A stretch of DNA of 43,613 nt from Mesorhizobium tamadayense (GCF_003863365.1 NZ_RQXT01000058.1:1-43613), one strand, 5' to 3'; counted from the stretch's first letter, positions 25,801-34,270 are shown. Numbers and translations are program-made. The notes: a model not told the origin generated them from the sequence alone.

Positions 25801-26441
25801 ACCATGCCTCGGTAGACAGCTACCAAGTGGGTTTGTACGGCGGCGCGCAGTGGGACACCGTTGGCCTGCGTGTGGGTGCGACAATCGCCCAACATGAGAT
25901 CGATACCAGGCGCGACGCGGCGCTGCCCGCCGGCGTCGTCAACCGGCATGCGTCGTCCTACGATGGCCAGACTGTGCAGCTTTTCGGCGAAGTGGGCTAT
26001 CGGGTCGAGACTGCCTACGGCGCAGTCGAGCCTTTTGCCGGCGCTCGCTACGTGCATCTGCAAACCAACGGTTTTCAGGAGGACGGGGGGCTGACTGCGC
26101 TCAAGGGACTTTCCAGTTCGACCGATCTTGGTATAACGAGACTAGGCCTGCGGTTTTCGCAGGAATTGCTGGCTCGCGAAAACACTGCGCTCACGGCGCG
26201 CGGAATGTTTGGCTGGGATCATGCCTTCGGCGACGTTTCGGCTGAACAGAGCCTCGCCTTCGCCGGCGGCCAAACGTTCATGGTCGAAGGCTTATCGGTT
26301 GCTGAGGATGCACTTGTCGTCGAGGCAGGCTTCGACGTCGGCTTCGCTGCCAACGCGAAGCTCGGCTTGTCCTATGCCGGCCAGTTTTCGGGCGACGTGA
26401 GCGAGAACGGCGTCAAGGCAGATCTAACAGTTGGATTTTAA
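22887..26441 (+). CDS. subtilisin-like serine protease autotransporter (type Va secretion)
   Basis: A 1184-residue secreted protein. I start at the ATG at 22887 (AGAGGA about 9 nt upstream); an in-frame TTG at 22827 lacks a ribosome site. Residues 1-45 form an extended signal peptide (LTAALLAAASGGSEAQ). The passenger is an S8 subtilase: Asp100 in IGIIDQPVW, His155 in STHGTHVAGIAG, Ser372 in DGTSMAGPFA. A linker helix follows, then an autotransporter beta-strand repeat (GAGTLRLTGHSTYRGDTVIDGG, residues about 630-730). The last 270 residues form the beta-barrel (from LWGEAYGSWAHTGSDGN) and end in Phe, the BAM recognition signal. The protease is displayed on or released from the cell surface. 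It lies in opposite orientation between DUF2958 and the DUF433/ParB remnants, so it looks like a later insertion. Confidence 0.93.
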   Translation: MTFFSLCTKSPAHSRSLSTFRKHLQTTGLTAALLAAASGGSEAQQYVRADGSTTSDLEAARASWRDDVEFNGNVGLGAINADAAYALGFTGKGAKIGIIDQPVWGAHPEFAGRLTFLPTSGTRVYSDPYFHVKAGDPFFADGRQFISEHGQISTHGTHVAGIAGANRDGAGMMGVAFGAGLFAASNYDPGPEDGRVRGNDGAIYGAAWQAMIDAGVDVITDSWGIGLSKPSGSYAQAYSQFQEIEAILGTPDGGAYDGAIKAARKGIIVEFSAGNDDGREPDAMAGLASFVPDIEKHWLATISVVADADNPQGYSKSSFSSICGYAKYYCVAAPGSRINSSIAEGDITGLMRGDVVNDDRLRPAYKKQDGTSMAGPFATGAFAVVKERYPYLANGEVNEILKTTSTDLGDAGVDKVFGWGIIDLEKALKGPGQFQGRFEAKLPGFYRGTREEVWANDISQDALDQRKGEDQRTIADWEAKKVAERWQNGLTEEVIQTIRNDVAAEVTPDAFNEAIKLVRTFWAAIDAGAAAGDSKEDARAAQSAMRANPIAVLLFNTFRATEPNSKIPLTAQFVDFTGRREASLDTIRAAITEERVAEFNANEARASTLTARFADPNNYLGGLTKSGAGTLRLTGHSTYRGDTVIDGGLLGIDGSITSKVVVNKLGTLGGIGTVGGIEVAGGGVVSPGKAIGTLTSNGDVIFNKGSALHIEVGENKTDQLVVNGATTLLGGVVMVTPKAGAETRQRLKALLDQTYTIVTSTGGVSGKFDGAQGYVFIDTTLSYLPNEVRVDLSRNGRAFSDIALTRNQRTTAAILETLGLGNAIHDAVALATPADGLSASYQSLSGEIHPTLEGILAQDGQFIGQAAIDRIRSAFGGVAGRAQSTVEPAEYGPETAPARNSAFAAMQPTRHGITLWGEAYGSWAHTGSDGNASDFNRHLGGIATGIDGMVNETWRLGLLLGHGSTSVNSASDHASVDSYQVGLYGGAQWDTVGLRVGATIAQHEIDTRRDAALPAGVVNRHASSYDGQTVQLFGEVGYRVETAYGAVEPFAGARYVHLQTNGFQEDGGLTALKGLSSSTDLGITRLGLRFSQELLARENTALTARGMFGWDHAFGDVSAEQSLAFAGGQTFMVEGLSVAEDALVVEAGFDVGFAANAKLGLSYAGQFSGDVSENGVKADLTVGF

Positions 26442-26458
26442 TGGCAAACTGGCGCGTC

Positions 26459-26914
26459 TTACGATCCGTGATTTCCTGACAAAGGCTGGCGCCTATTGGC
26501 GCTTTTGTCCCGCCGGGTTCGGCGGAAGCTCGCAATGAAGGATTGACAAGTGCTTCTGCTGCCTGTCGCAGCAGCCGCTCGGCCTCGGTGATGTGGCCGG
26601 CGACGCGCGCCGCCTCGGCATAGACCGACAAGGAAAAGCGTGCCTTCGAAATGCAGATCGCGCTCGATGCCGAGACCAAGCGCGCCCCTGACGCTTTCAA
26701 GCTCGGCAAGGCTGACGCTGCCGAGTTCGGGGAAGCCGACACCAAGATCGCAAAGGCCGAACACCGTGTCGCCATCGCCGTCGAGTTCGGTCAAAAGCCA
26801 GGTCGCCGGCCCGGTCGGGTCGAACAGTTTCACGACCGGAACATGGTCGGTTTCGGCGTCGGCTGCGCTGTTGGCGAGAAGCCGGGCGCGCAGTGCATCG
26901 GTGATCAGGATCAT
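26459..26914 (-). pseudogene. DUF2958 family protein, frameshifted near the C-terminus
   Basis: AAGGAATTCCGCC precedes the ATG at 26914. The frame gives MILITDALRARLLANSA, VPVVKLFDPTGPATWLLTELD and LGVGFPELGSVSLAELESVRG, the DUF2958 signature. After RDLHFEG it shifts by one; the true C-terminus (RFSLSVYAEAARVAGHITEAERLL) is in the neighbouring frame. That frame then runs into GASLCQEITDR, the opening motif of an ArdC protein, suggesting that another ardC once followed. DUF2958 proteins accompany ArdC in conjugative elements; their function is unknown. Confidence 0.75.
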
Positions 26915-26936
26915 GGCGGAATTCCTTCAAAACAGG

Positions 26937-27062
26937 GCGCGTTGATTTTTGGCGGCCTTGTCAAACAGGCTCTCTATGGAGCGGCTTGTGCGCCGCGCGC
27001 GGGCGCATCGGCGCGTCCGCCAGCAGCGCAAGGCGGTCGCGCGGAGCATCAGGCGGGCTCAT
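26937..27062 (-). pseudogene. small ardC-linked ORF, probably frameshifted
   Basis: Its ATG overlaps the ardC stop (ATGA). It reads MSPPDAPRDRLALLADAPMRPRAAHKPL and then stops early at 26961 in this frame. The next frame continues SLFDKAAKNQRALF to a stop at 26937, just before the DUF2958 ribosome site. A small protein with this RPRA-x-x-KPL ... LF end is, from memory, a common companion downstream of ardC in rhizobial elements. Function is unknown. Confidence 0.4.
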
Positions 27063-27265
27063 GCGGCGATCCCGGCATGCGTCTTGCCTTCGACATCGGC
27101 ATAGAGGCCGAGCAGGAAATCGGCGGCTTTCGAGGCTTGGCTGGCGGCGCGGAAGATGGCGCGATTGTCCTCGCGCAGAACGTCGAGCCATGAGCCGATG
27201 TAATCGGCATGGCGCACGGTCGGCTCGATGCCGAGACTGCTGCAGATGAAGGCAGCAGTGATCTC
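27059..27265 (-). pseudogene. ardC (copy C), 3' part, separated by an inserted element
   Basis: 68 codons and a stop: EITAAFICSSLGIEPTVRHADY then IGSWLDVLREDNRAIFRAASQAS and KAADFLLGLYADVEGK. This is the standard C-terminus of ArdC antirestriction proteins, lacking only its N-terminal part. The 5' part lies at 34391-35086. Joining Ala (34393-34391) to Glu (27265-27263) restores an uninterrupted 300-codon gene. Confidence 0.85.
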
Positions 27266-27267
27266 GG

Positions 27268-27605
27268 CGACATATCCTGACAGTCAAGCCTGACGATCGT
27301 GGCTATCGCGGAAACGGAGTGTCAGGCCTCAGCGGTGTTTTTATCCTCGCGGGCTGGGCGGCAGCCAAGGTGAAAAGGCCATGGCTGCGCGTCGGTGGCG
27401 GCCCTAAGGCGACGTGGCGCTCAGCTCGGCGGCTGTCGCGCGTGCATCCAGTCAGCGGCAGCCTGCGCTTTGCTTGCGGCAGTGAAGATCGCCCGCGGGT
27501 CGTCCTTCAGCACTTTGAGCCAGGATGCCACATAGGCTGCGTGGTCAGGACGGGGATGATGCTCCAGGCCCAGATCGGCTAAAATATAGGCTGCAGCAAG
27601 TTCTG
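27268..27605. repeat. 338-bp direct repeat, copy 1
   Basis: Starts at CGACATATCCTGACAG and ends at GCAGCAAGTTC-T. It contains the element end (about 150 bp) plus the last about 60 codons of ardC copy B (minus strand). It appears identical to copy 2 wherever compared, including a 264-nt open frame. The upstream ardC codons are absent, so this is only a gene end. Confidence 0.9.
27273..27285 (+). repeat. left inverted arm of the element
   Basis: TATCCTGACAGTC. A second, spaced half-site TGTCAGG occurs at about 27321, giving a CCTGACA...TGTCAGG pair that could bind additional recombinase. The same arm recurs at the start of repeat copy 2 (about 27611-27623). Confidence 0.6.
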
Positions 27606-27943
27606 CGACATATCCTGACAGTCAAGCCTGACGATCGTGGCTATCGCGGAAACGGAGTGTCAGGCCTCAGCGGTGTTTTTATCCTCGCGGGCTGGGCGGC
27701 AGCCAAGGTGAAAAGGCCATGGCTGCGCGTCGGTGGCGGCCCTAAGGCGACGTGGCGCTCAGCTCGGCGGCTGTCGCGCGTGCATCCAGTCAGCGGCAGC
27801 CTGCGCTTTGCTTGCGGCAGTGAAGATCGCCCGCGGGTCGTCCTTCAGCACTTTGAGCCAGGATGCCACATAGGCTGCGTGGTCAGGACGGGGATGATGC
27901 TCCAGGCCCAGATCGGCTAAAATATAGGCTGCAGCAAGTTCGG
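27606..27943. repeat. 338-bp direct repeat, copy 2
   Basis: Identical to copy 1 by eye. Here the sequence continues past GCAGCAAGTTC into the rest of ardC copy B, so this is the original and copy 1 the duplicate. The duplication stops exactly at the codons (Ala/Glu of the EE-x-x-AE motif) where the resident ardC is split. Confidence 0.9.
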
Positions 27944-28637
27944 CGGTCAGTTCTTCGACTGCCAAAGCCTGGCGAGTGAAGCGTTTGGTGAAGTCTCGAT
28001 CGAGCCGATGCTTAGAGCCCGTGGCATGCGCGGCCTCGTGGACATAAGTCCCGACGTGAGCGACAGCATCGCGGAAGCGATTGAAGTCCGGCATAAAGAT
28101 TCGGTCGAGATCGATGCGGTAATATGCAGCGTTGGCGCCAAAAGTAACTGGGATGCCGAGCGCACTGATGAAGGCATCGGCATGCGGGACTCGTTCAGAG
28201 TCAGGCAAGATTGGAGCGGCGGAAGGCGTGAAGCCCTCGACCTGAGAGCTGTTGAAGACCGAGAAGGCGCGCGCGAAGAGGCGTCGCTGGGGGTGCTCAT
28301 CGTCGCCGACTGCATCATCGTCACTGTGTGCGGCAAACTCCTTCCAGAGCACGACGGTTGTTGCGCGTTCGCCCTTGCGGACCTGGGCGTCAAGGGTCTG
28401 CCATTGCCGGTATGTGCCCCAGATGCCGCTTCCAAAGCCGTGAGCCTGAGCTGCGATCCAAAGAGCGAGCGTATTGACGCCGCGATAGGCCTTTCCGGAA
28501 GAGATGTTGGTTGGGCGAGCAATCGAGCTTCCATCGTGATGCCAGGGCATCCGCCATTCGCCGGCGCCGGCCTCGATGGCGGCAATGATCTGGGAGGTGA
28601 TGCGGGTATAAACGTCGGTGCGATTTTGCGTGTCCAT
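27759..28637 (-). CDS. ardC: ArdC-family antirestriction protein (copy B, intact)
   Basis: A 292-residue protein with AGGAG 8 nt before the ATG at 28637. The N-terminal ssDNA-binding domain covers residues 1-125 (VYTRITSQIIAAIEAGAGEW, SSGKAYRGVNTLALWIAA, WGTYRQWQTLDAQVRKGERATTVVLWK). The C-terminal zincin domain has HEAAH in YVHEAAHATGSKHRLDRD and the downstream EELTAEL motif that supplies the third ligand. ArdC proteins shield incoming single-stranded DNA from restriction during conjugation. It is carried by the inserted element, downstream of the recombinases, with its own structured leader. It is the only complete ardC here. Confidence 0.9.
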   Translation of the reverse strand: MDTQNRTDVYTRITSQIIAAIEAGAGEWRMPWHHDGSSIARPTNISSGKAYRGVNTLALWIAAQAHGFGSGIWGTYRQWQTLDAQVRKGERATTVVLWKEFAAHSDDDAVGDDEHPQRRLFARAFSVFNSSQVEGFTPSAAPILPDSERVPHADAFISALGIPVTFGANAAYYRIDLDRIFMPDFNRFRDAVAHVGTYVHEAAHATGSKHRLDRDFTKRFTRQALAVEELTAELAAAYILADLGLEHHPRPDHAAYVASWLKVLKDDPRAIFTAASKAQAAADWMHARQPPS

Positions 28638-28639
28638 GG

Positions 28640-28800
28640 TCGGAACTCCTGTCCCGCCGGGGCCAATCCCCGGCGGCGGAGCAGCCATCTGCGATGGCCT
28701 AAGGGCCGACCGCGCACTCGAAGAGCCGCAGCGTGAGCGAAGGACGGCGATAGCCGTTGCGCGGGCGGACCTGACATCGCGCGCTCCGCCGAACGCCGGG
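28640..28800 (-). promoter_or_regulatory. structured leader element upstream of ardC copy B
   Basis: The minus strand holds a core CGCCGTCCTTCGCTCACGCT then GCGGCTCTTCGAGTGCG, a CCATCGCAGATGG hairpin, and a CCGCCGGGG/CCCCGGCGG stem-loop just before the ribosome site. The core and the CATCGCAG block are shared with the DUF736 leader. It separates ardC copy B from the third recombinase gene. Confidence 0.5.
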
Positions 28801-28855
28801 GTTGGGCCGACGGGACATCCGATCATTGGGCCGCACGCAAAGCCGCTACGCCGCC

Positions 28856-31020
28856 TCAGATCCGACGATCTAAGCCATCAAGAACCGCCTGGATCCGCTG
28901 GAGATCCTGCTTCACGATGGTCCGTTGCAAAGGCGACAGACGCTTCTCCTTCAGCAAGGTCTTGGCGTCCTCGGCAGAGCGTGACCAGGCTGGCCGATGG
29001 CGTGCGGTGATGCAGGCATTGGGGCAGCGGGTTGGCTGGCAAAGCGCGGTCAGCGGCATCTTGCCGTCGATGTTCGTCGCCTGCTTAAGGCAGGCGGCCG
29101 TGCCGGGATCAAAGAAGCAGTCGGCCAGCACCCCGACATGCAATGTCCGCGCGAGGCTCGCTAGCATTGTGCGGAGCCGCCCACGATCAGCGATCATGGC
29201 CGGAAGCGGGCCGAGTTCTGTCGATATGCCGTCGAGTGTCTTTGCTACACGCGCTGCGGCGGGCCCGGACAACGTCGCCCCGGCCTGCCGCTGATCGAAA
29301 TAAGTCAACAGGTCATCAAGCTGGCCGAAGCTGCGCTGGTTCTGCACCTCCGCACGGAAGCCGGATCGGCTGGAGCCGGCATAGCCCTCGAAGGCGGCAA
29401 CGGAAGCATGCTTGTACTGGATCATGCCGGCAATTGTGCCGAAGGGACGGTTGGCAATGTGCCATGCAATCGTGCGTCTGAACTGTCGCGTCGTGATCCG
29501 CCAAGGCTGATCACCTGGTCCGTTCGGGACAGCCGGCATATCCGGTGTGCCGAATAGGTCGTTGAGATGGTCGCGGAAGCGGTTGAGTTGGCGGACAATC
29601 TCGGCCGAGAGGTGATCCTTGCTAACGGACCTTGCGATAAGAACGGGCCAGAGCGTCGTGAGCCCGCGTGCGGAGGCCGCCCGGAAGGACAAACGTTCCA
29701 GCACTTCTATCGCCTTGGCTACAGGCTCAATTGTAATCCAATCAGCCGGCTCACCTTGGCTCGACTTACCCTTGTAGGCAACCGAGCGAACGCGATGACG
29801 CATGATCATGCCATCTTGGCTGCGCGTCAGGGCAAGACACCCGCGCTGCATTGCCTGGACCTCGCAGTCTCGCATTCCGGTCAGGTAAGCGCAGAGGATA
29901 TAGGCTGCCGCCTGCAGCATCCGCTCTTCCTGAGCAAGGGTCTTGATGTCGAACCGGGGCCGCCAGGGCTTGCCGGTCTCCGGCAGAATGGTGATGGGAG
30001 TCTCCATGCCACCGGTCTCGACACCGAGTTCGAGCAACGCGGCCCTGATCTGGCGAGGTGCACCGCCGGTCAGCTGAATATGCATCCTTGGCTCGGCCTG
30101 GGCGTCGATGCCAATGTGCAGGTGAAGCAGGTGCGAATTGACGGGCGGCGATACGTCTCCTGTCTCTGGGTGCCGCAAAATCGTGCCGTTGTGCGCGGTC
30201 CCCCAGATCGGTACGCCACGGCCTTCGCTTCGTAGCTGATCGAAATAGTTCTGAAGACGCCTTCGCTGTCGGTTACGGCGTTCCGTGTATGCGAAAGCCT
30301 GATCTGACTGGATGAGCGCGGCGCAGTGGGCTTCCAATCGTTCCAGCTCTGCACGGGCGGCGAAGATGTCTGAGGCGAACTGGGTAATATACCGGCTCGA
30401 CCAAGCAAGCAGCGGCGACATGATCACTTCCGGAATACGTGGCGTTCGGTTCTCGCGGACATGCCGGTAACCGGCGACACGGTGGGGTGCCTGGCCGGCC
30501 CAGGGTTGGAACGGTAGACCTCCAGATGGGAGATAGTCGCGCAACGCATAGAGATCAGTCGAGACTTCCAGGAGGTGCCCGACTATAACCGGTCGGCGGG
30601 CACGGTCTGTCTTGAGATGGCGAACGTAGCGATCGAGCAGTTGCTGATCGACACGGCGAAGATCGACAGCACCAAGCTCATCGCGCACAAACTCGAAGAA
30701 GCGTCGTGCACGATTGAAGACCTGCCGGATACTGCCGGGAGGAAGCTTTTTGCGGTGACCCGGCATGTCGACGTTGAGCCGGCATAGAGAAGCTCGCGAA
30801 GCGCCTCGCGAACACTCACATCCTCGACGGACCCGAAATGCACGGTGACATGACAACGCCTGGCGTTCTCGCGAAATACGGCGGGTCCGAGATCCCAGCT
30901 CGGATCGCCGTAGCGCGAAAGGGTGTCCCGATCAAAGCCCGGCTTCAAAGGAGCGGATGCGAGAACCGGGCGAAGATCGAGTTCTTGAGAGGTGGAGGCT
31001 GCTGCGGCCGACCTAATCAT
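28856..31020 (-). pseudogene. third tyrosine recombinase of the trio, single frameshift
   Basis: The gene starts at the ATG at 31020, overlapping the stop of the second recombinase (ATGA). This frame (MIRSAAAASTSQELDLRPVL ... VSVREALRELLYA) is open for about 79 codons, then shifts by one base near 30783 to the frame that continues LNVDMPGHRKKLPPGSIRQVF to 28856. Together about 720 residues. Tyrosine-recombinase features: Arg in YLTGMRDCEV, a Lys turn in AYKGKSSQG, TTRQFRRTIAWH in place of HxxR, and KHASVAAFEGYAG with the likely nucleophile Tyr. A Cys cluster (CFFDPGTAAC ... CQPTRCPNAC) near the C-terminus may bind zinc. The frameshift would inactivate it unless it is a sequencing error or recoded. 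Confidence 0.75.
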
Positions 31021-32804
31021 TGCCGGGCCTCCGGCGCCAGATAGAGGGCGTGCCCTTCCGCCTCGCGGCGAGCTTCGGCAACTACACTCTCCGGGAAAGC
31101 AGGCAAAACCTGCTTCGCAATGCGATGATGCGCGCGGCCGAACTTCATGGCCCAGTCCGCGGCGGGAAGACCCGTCCGTTGCTCCTCGATAAACCGCAGG
31201 AACGCGATGATCGCCGGCAGCTTGCGCGCGGTGATGACGGCGTTGCGGCATTCGAGACAGCCCCAGAACGGTTGCGGGCAAGGTGATCCCAGCTCCCCAA
31301 AAGGGCTGCGGTCAAAGCCAGAGCATGCAGCCAGCCAAACATCCTGTTCGCCGCCTAGAAGCGCGTCGACATCACTGCTTCCTTCCGAAGCGGTGTGGCT
31401 TTGGCGCCAGGAATCCTCGTCGTCAGGCACTAATATGATCGGACCGGCAACCGCTACGACCTCGGAAAATGCCTCCGCGACGGTGGCCTCATGAAGCGGC
31501 CGCAGCGAGGGAATGTCCGCATAGTGGCGAGCGGCGATCTCGGGCGTATGTCCGACCGCAAAGCGGGCCATATGACCCTCGGTCTTCAGATACCAGAACG
31601 CCTTGTGGGTCTTGCGCAAGCGCGAAAGAACGAGCCGAAGAGGCTCGCCATCGTCATCGACGATCCCATGGCTTCCGGTCCATTGGTCAACGCGTTCATG
31701 CGGATTATCGACACCTGCGCGGAGTTGCTTCCGGCCGGTATAGTAATAGAGCCAAAGGCAATCGCTTGGGACGAACTGCCTCGTAAAGGCCGTCACCTCT
31801 ATCAGCTTGCGAATGAGACCACCCGGTGTTCCGATCCCGCCGTCACGTACACGAATATGTTTGTGCTCAGCACCTCGTGCGCGTCGCTTAATATAGGCTA
31901 TGTCGATGGTTCCAGGTCCGGGGTTCTGGAGGCAGTCGATCGTCAAACCCTTGCAACATTCTATCTCCAGACCGGTCTCCAGCGACAGGAAGGTCAGAAG
32001 CGGTGGAATGTCGGTGGCCCGCAGGTGATAACGACCGTGGATGTCTTCGGCCAAGGTTGAGACAGGCAGACCGCGACGCGCCCTCATGAAGTACAGGCGA
32101 TGGAAGGCTCTGTCCCCGCTGCTGAGCGCGCCCGAGGCCACGATCCTGTCGTTCGCTTCGTCGGTCACTCTGCGAAGATTGGAGTCGCCCTCATCATCAT
32201 CGAGCGACTTCCCGATGCGTCTGAATATCTTGCCGATGTCAGCGCGGGCCGCATCGCGAAGCTGCCTTGCGACGAACGGACTGTAGGCGTCGCGCGGTTG
32301 CGATCGGCCGGCGGATTGTGTGCTGGTATAACTTAGCCGACGCCGTACCCCTTCATCGAGAAGGCCAGGTTGGTCGGCATCAATCGAGCGCAAGGCGAGA
32401 ATAGCCTTGGCAAGGACGATGTGCCGATAGATAGGCTTCATCCCGCCGGCTTCGAGGAAATCCTCATATCCGTCGATATCATCAGCGCGCAGATCGGCGG
32501 GCGTCTTTGCCCTCGAGTGCTCGCGCAGATACGCGAAGAACCGAAGACATGCATTTAGATGCCCCTTGATGGTACTCCGCGCCCCCAGCGAACCACCAAG
32601 CTCCGCCTGCCGGCGAAGAGCACCGGCAAATGCGATGGCGAGAGGTCGCGGATGCAGGCCAGTAAGGTCAACGTCGATGCTCCCGCCATAGCGCGCCTCG
32701 ATGTTGAAGCGCAGACCGAGGACCGGATCGCGGGCGTGAGCGGTAGCAATGGCATCGGCTGGTGCAAAACGGACTGGAGCTCCCTTGCGCGGCCGCCCAG
32801 TCAT
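31017..32804 (-). CDS. second tyrosine recombinase of the trio
   Basis: 595 residues; its ATG overlaps the first recombinase stop (ATGA). The N-terminal core-binding region includes RSTIKGHLNACLRFFAYL. The catalytic half is divergent: the first Arg position is TGLEIECCKGL (Arg replaced), followed by RLRKTHKAFWYL near the HxxR position and VGHTPEIAARHYADI with the Tyr nucleophile. The C-terminal 120 residues add a Cys-rich segment (CSGFDRSPFG, CPQPFWGCLECRNA) ending ITARKLPAI, matched by ITARHRPAW in the third recombinase. Loss of the first Arg suggests an accessory rather than catalytic role. Comparable divergent partners exist in Tn554 TnpB and GinB-type proteins. Confidence 0.85.
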   Translation of the reverse strand: MTGRPRKGAPVRFAPADAIATAHARDPVLGLRFNIEARYGGSIDVDLTGLHPRPLAIAFAGALRRQAELGGSLGARSTIKGHLNACLRFFAYLREHSRAKTPADLRADDIDGYEDFLEAGGMKPIYRHIVLAKAILALRSIDADQPGLLDEGVRRRLSYTSTQSAGRSQPRDAYSPFVARQLRDAARADIGKIFRRIGKSLDDDEGDSNLRRVTDEANDRIVASGALSSGDRAFHRLYFMRARRGLPVSTLAEDIHGRYHLRATDIPPLLTFLSLETGLEIECCKGLTIDCLQNPGPGTIDIAYIKRRARGAEHKHIRVRDGGIGTPGGLIRKLIEVTAFTRQFVPSDCLWLYYYTGRKQLRAGVDNPHERVDQWTGSHGIVDDDGEPLRLVLSRLRKTHKAFWYLKTEGHMARFAVGHTPEIAARHYADIPSLRPLHEATVAEAFSEVVAVAGPIILVPDDEDSWRQSHTASEGSSDVDALLGGEQDVWLAACSGFDRSPFGELGSPCPQPFWGCLECRNAVITARKLPAIIAFLRFIEEQRTGLPAADWAMKFGRAHHRIAKQVLPAFPESVVAEARREAEGHALYLAPEARQ

Positions 32805-34243
32805 AATGAAGTCTCCGATGGGAGCAGTGCGAGCAGTTCCTCGACCGCCGTATCGACGGTATCAGCGCGTGCAGCGATGTGGTCGAGGTAGATGTAGGTC
32901 GTTGCTAGACTGGCATGACCAAGGAGCCGTTGGACTTGCTGAAGAGGATCGCCGAGCACTTGCCGGTACCCCTCCATCGGTCCGGCAGGCAACGCCGCAT
33001 CACGGAGGCGATGCTGAATGAGCATCGCCAGCATATGAACTGCAAAGGAATGGCGGAGCTGATGCGGACTGATTTTGACGTCGAAGCCGAAGGATCTGCA
33101 CCGCGCGGAAGCACGGGCGAAGATGACTTCCCAGGAGTTCGGCTGTACCGGCAGGCCGACCTCCGAGAGCCATAATACCGCCGGTTCGCTCGGTGTGCCG
33201 TCGTCGTTGCAGACAATGATCCGGCCGCGTTCCTCGGGGCTGAGCAGGTCAAGCGCGATGTCGCCGCCATCACGCAATCGTAGCCGGGAATTGCTCCGCT
33301 CCTGGTGTACCAGGATCGGGCGGTCGAGTGATTGCCACCCCGAACGGCGCTGAAACTTTGCAACCGCATGCGAGCGCTCGACAGCGATATAGGCGCGCGC
33401 CTGCTCGAGCAGTCGAGCGGGAAGGAGTATCTGGCGACCACGATCGCCCTTGGTCAAAGCATCGGGCAGTTCGAGCCAGACCTGACGGCCTGGCGGCTGA
33501 CCAACGACAGCAAGATCGGATGCGAAGAGAAATGAAGCTTCCTCCAGCCGGAGGCCCGTCGTAACCAGAAGATCTGAAAACAGCGCATTGCGAATGCCGT
33601 TGCGATCTCGGGCGCCAGGGCGCGTTCCGCCATCAGGCAGTAGCCCTCTCAAGCCAACATCCCGAAATCTCCGATAGTCGTCGAGCGTGACGAAGCTGAC
33701 ATCCGCGCGGCGCGCGGCGGGTTCATACGCATCGTTGCGAGCCGCGATCTGCGCTCGCCGGCCAGCATACCCTTGCCTCCACACGGACCGATGCGTGAAC
33801 GGCGCTTCCGCAATGAGACCCTCCTGGACGCCCCATCGATACACACGGTCGAGGCAGGCGACGGCACGATTCCAGGAAGCAGCAGAGATGCGTTGTCCGA
33901 CCTCCGCACGGCGCCGAACCCGGTGATAGGCAAGGACGTCATGCCGACCAGCCTGCCATACCGCCTTGGCGCAGGCTTCCGAAAGAAAGCGGACCCAGAC
34001 GAGGACATCATAACCGTAGGCCCGAAGGGAATGGTGGGAGCGAACGCCGTTGAGAGGCAGGTTGCGGAAGAAACGATCCAGATCAGGATCGTAGAGTGCC
34101 CCATCCCTAAGGATCATGGGAACGTGTGCATCAAGCCCGTCAGCCGATCGGCGCTCCTGAATGGTGATGTTCGAAACCGGCGCTAAATCGTCCACAAGTT
34201 GTTCAACCTTCCCCCGGACCCCCATCCGGGGACCCAGCGTCAA
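32801..34243 (-). CDS. first tyrosine recombinase of the trio (catalytically complete)
   Basis: Up to 480 residues. The start is uncertain: TTG at 34243 or ATG at 34225, neither with a good ribosome site. Core-binding domain: HSLRAYGYDVLVWVRFL and WNRAVACLDRVYRWG. Catalytic residues are all visible: Arg in TTGLRLEEASF, Lys in LTKGDRGRQI, HQLRHSF (HxxR), LLGHASLATTYIYLDH with the GH pair and Tyr nucleophile. It is the likely strand-cleaving member and probably the translational leader of the overlapping trio. A 12-bp inverted repeat (34271-34319) lies upstream, between the gene and the element end. Confidence 0.88.
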   Translation of the reverse strand: MTLGPRMGVRGKVEQLVDDLAPVSNITIQERRSADGLDAHVPMILRDGALYDPDLDRFFRNLPLNGVRSHHSLRAYGYDVLVWVRFLSEACAKAVWQAGRHDVLAYHRVRRRAEVGQRISAASWNRAVACLDRVYRWGVQEGLIAEAPFTHRSVWRQGYAGRRAQIAARNDAYEPAARRADVSFVTLDDYRRFRDVGLRGLLPDGGTRPGARDRNGIRNALFSDLLVTTGLRLEEASFLFASDLAVVGQPPGRQVWLELPDALTKGDRGRQILLPARLLEQARAYIAVERSHAVAKFQRRSGWQSLDRPILVHQERSNSRLRLRDGGDIALDLLSPEERGRIIVCNDDGTPSEPAVLWLSEVGLPVQPNSWEVIFARASARCRSFGFDVKISPHQLRHSFAVHMLAMLIQHRLRDAALPAGPMEGYRQVLGDPLQQVQRLLGHASLATTYIYLDHIAARADTVDTAVEELLALLPSETSL

Positions 34244-34270
34244 CGAAGGAGTTCAGCTTGCCCGGCGCTA

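Noticed and set aside
27319..27920. Two identical plus-strand open frames (87 codons) in the repeat
   Set aside because: They are antisense to the 3' end of ardC copy B and its downstream sequence; the repetition comes from the 338-bp duplication, not from a duplicated gene.
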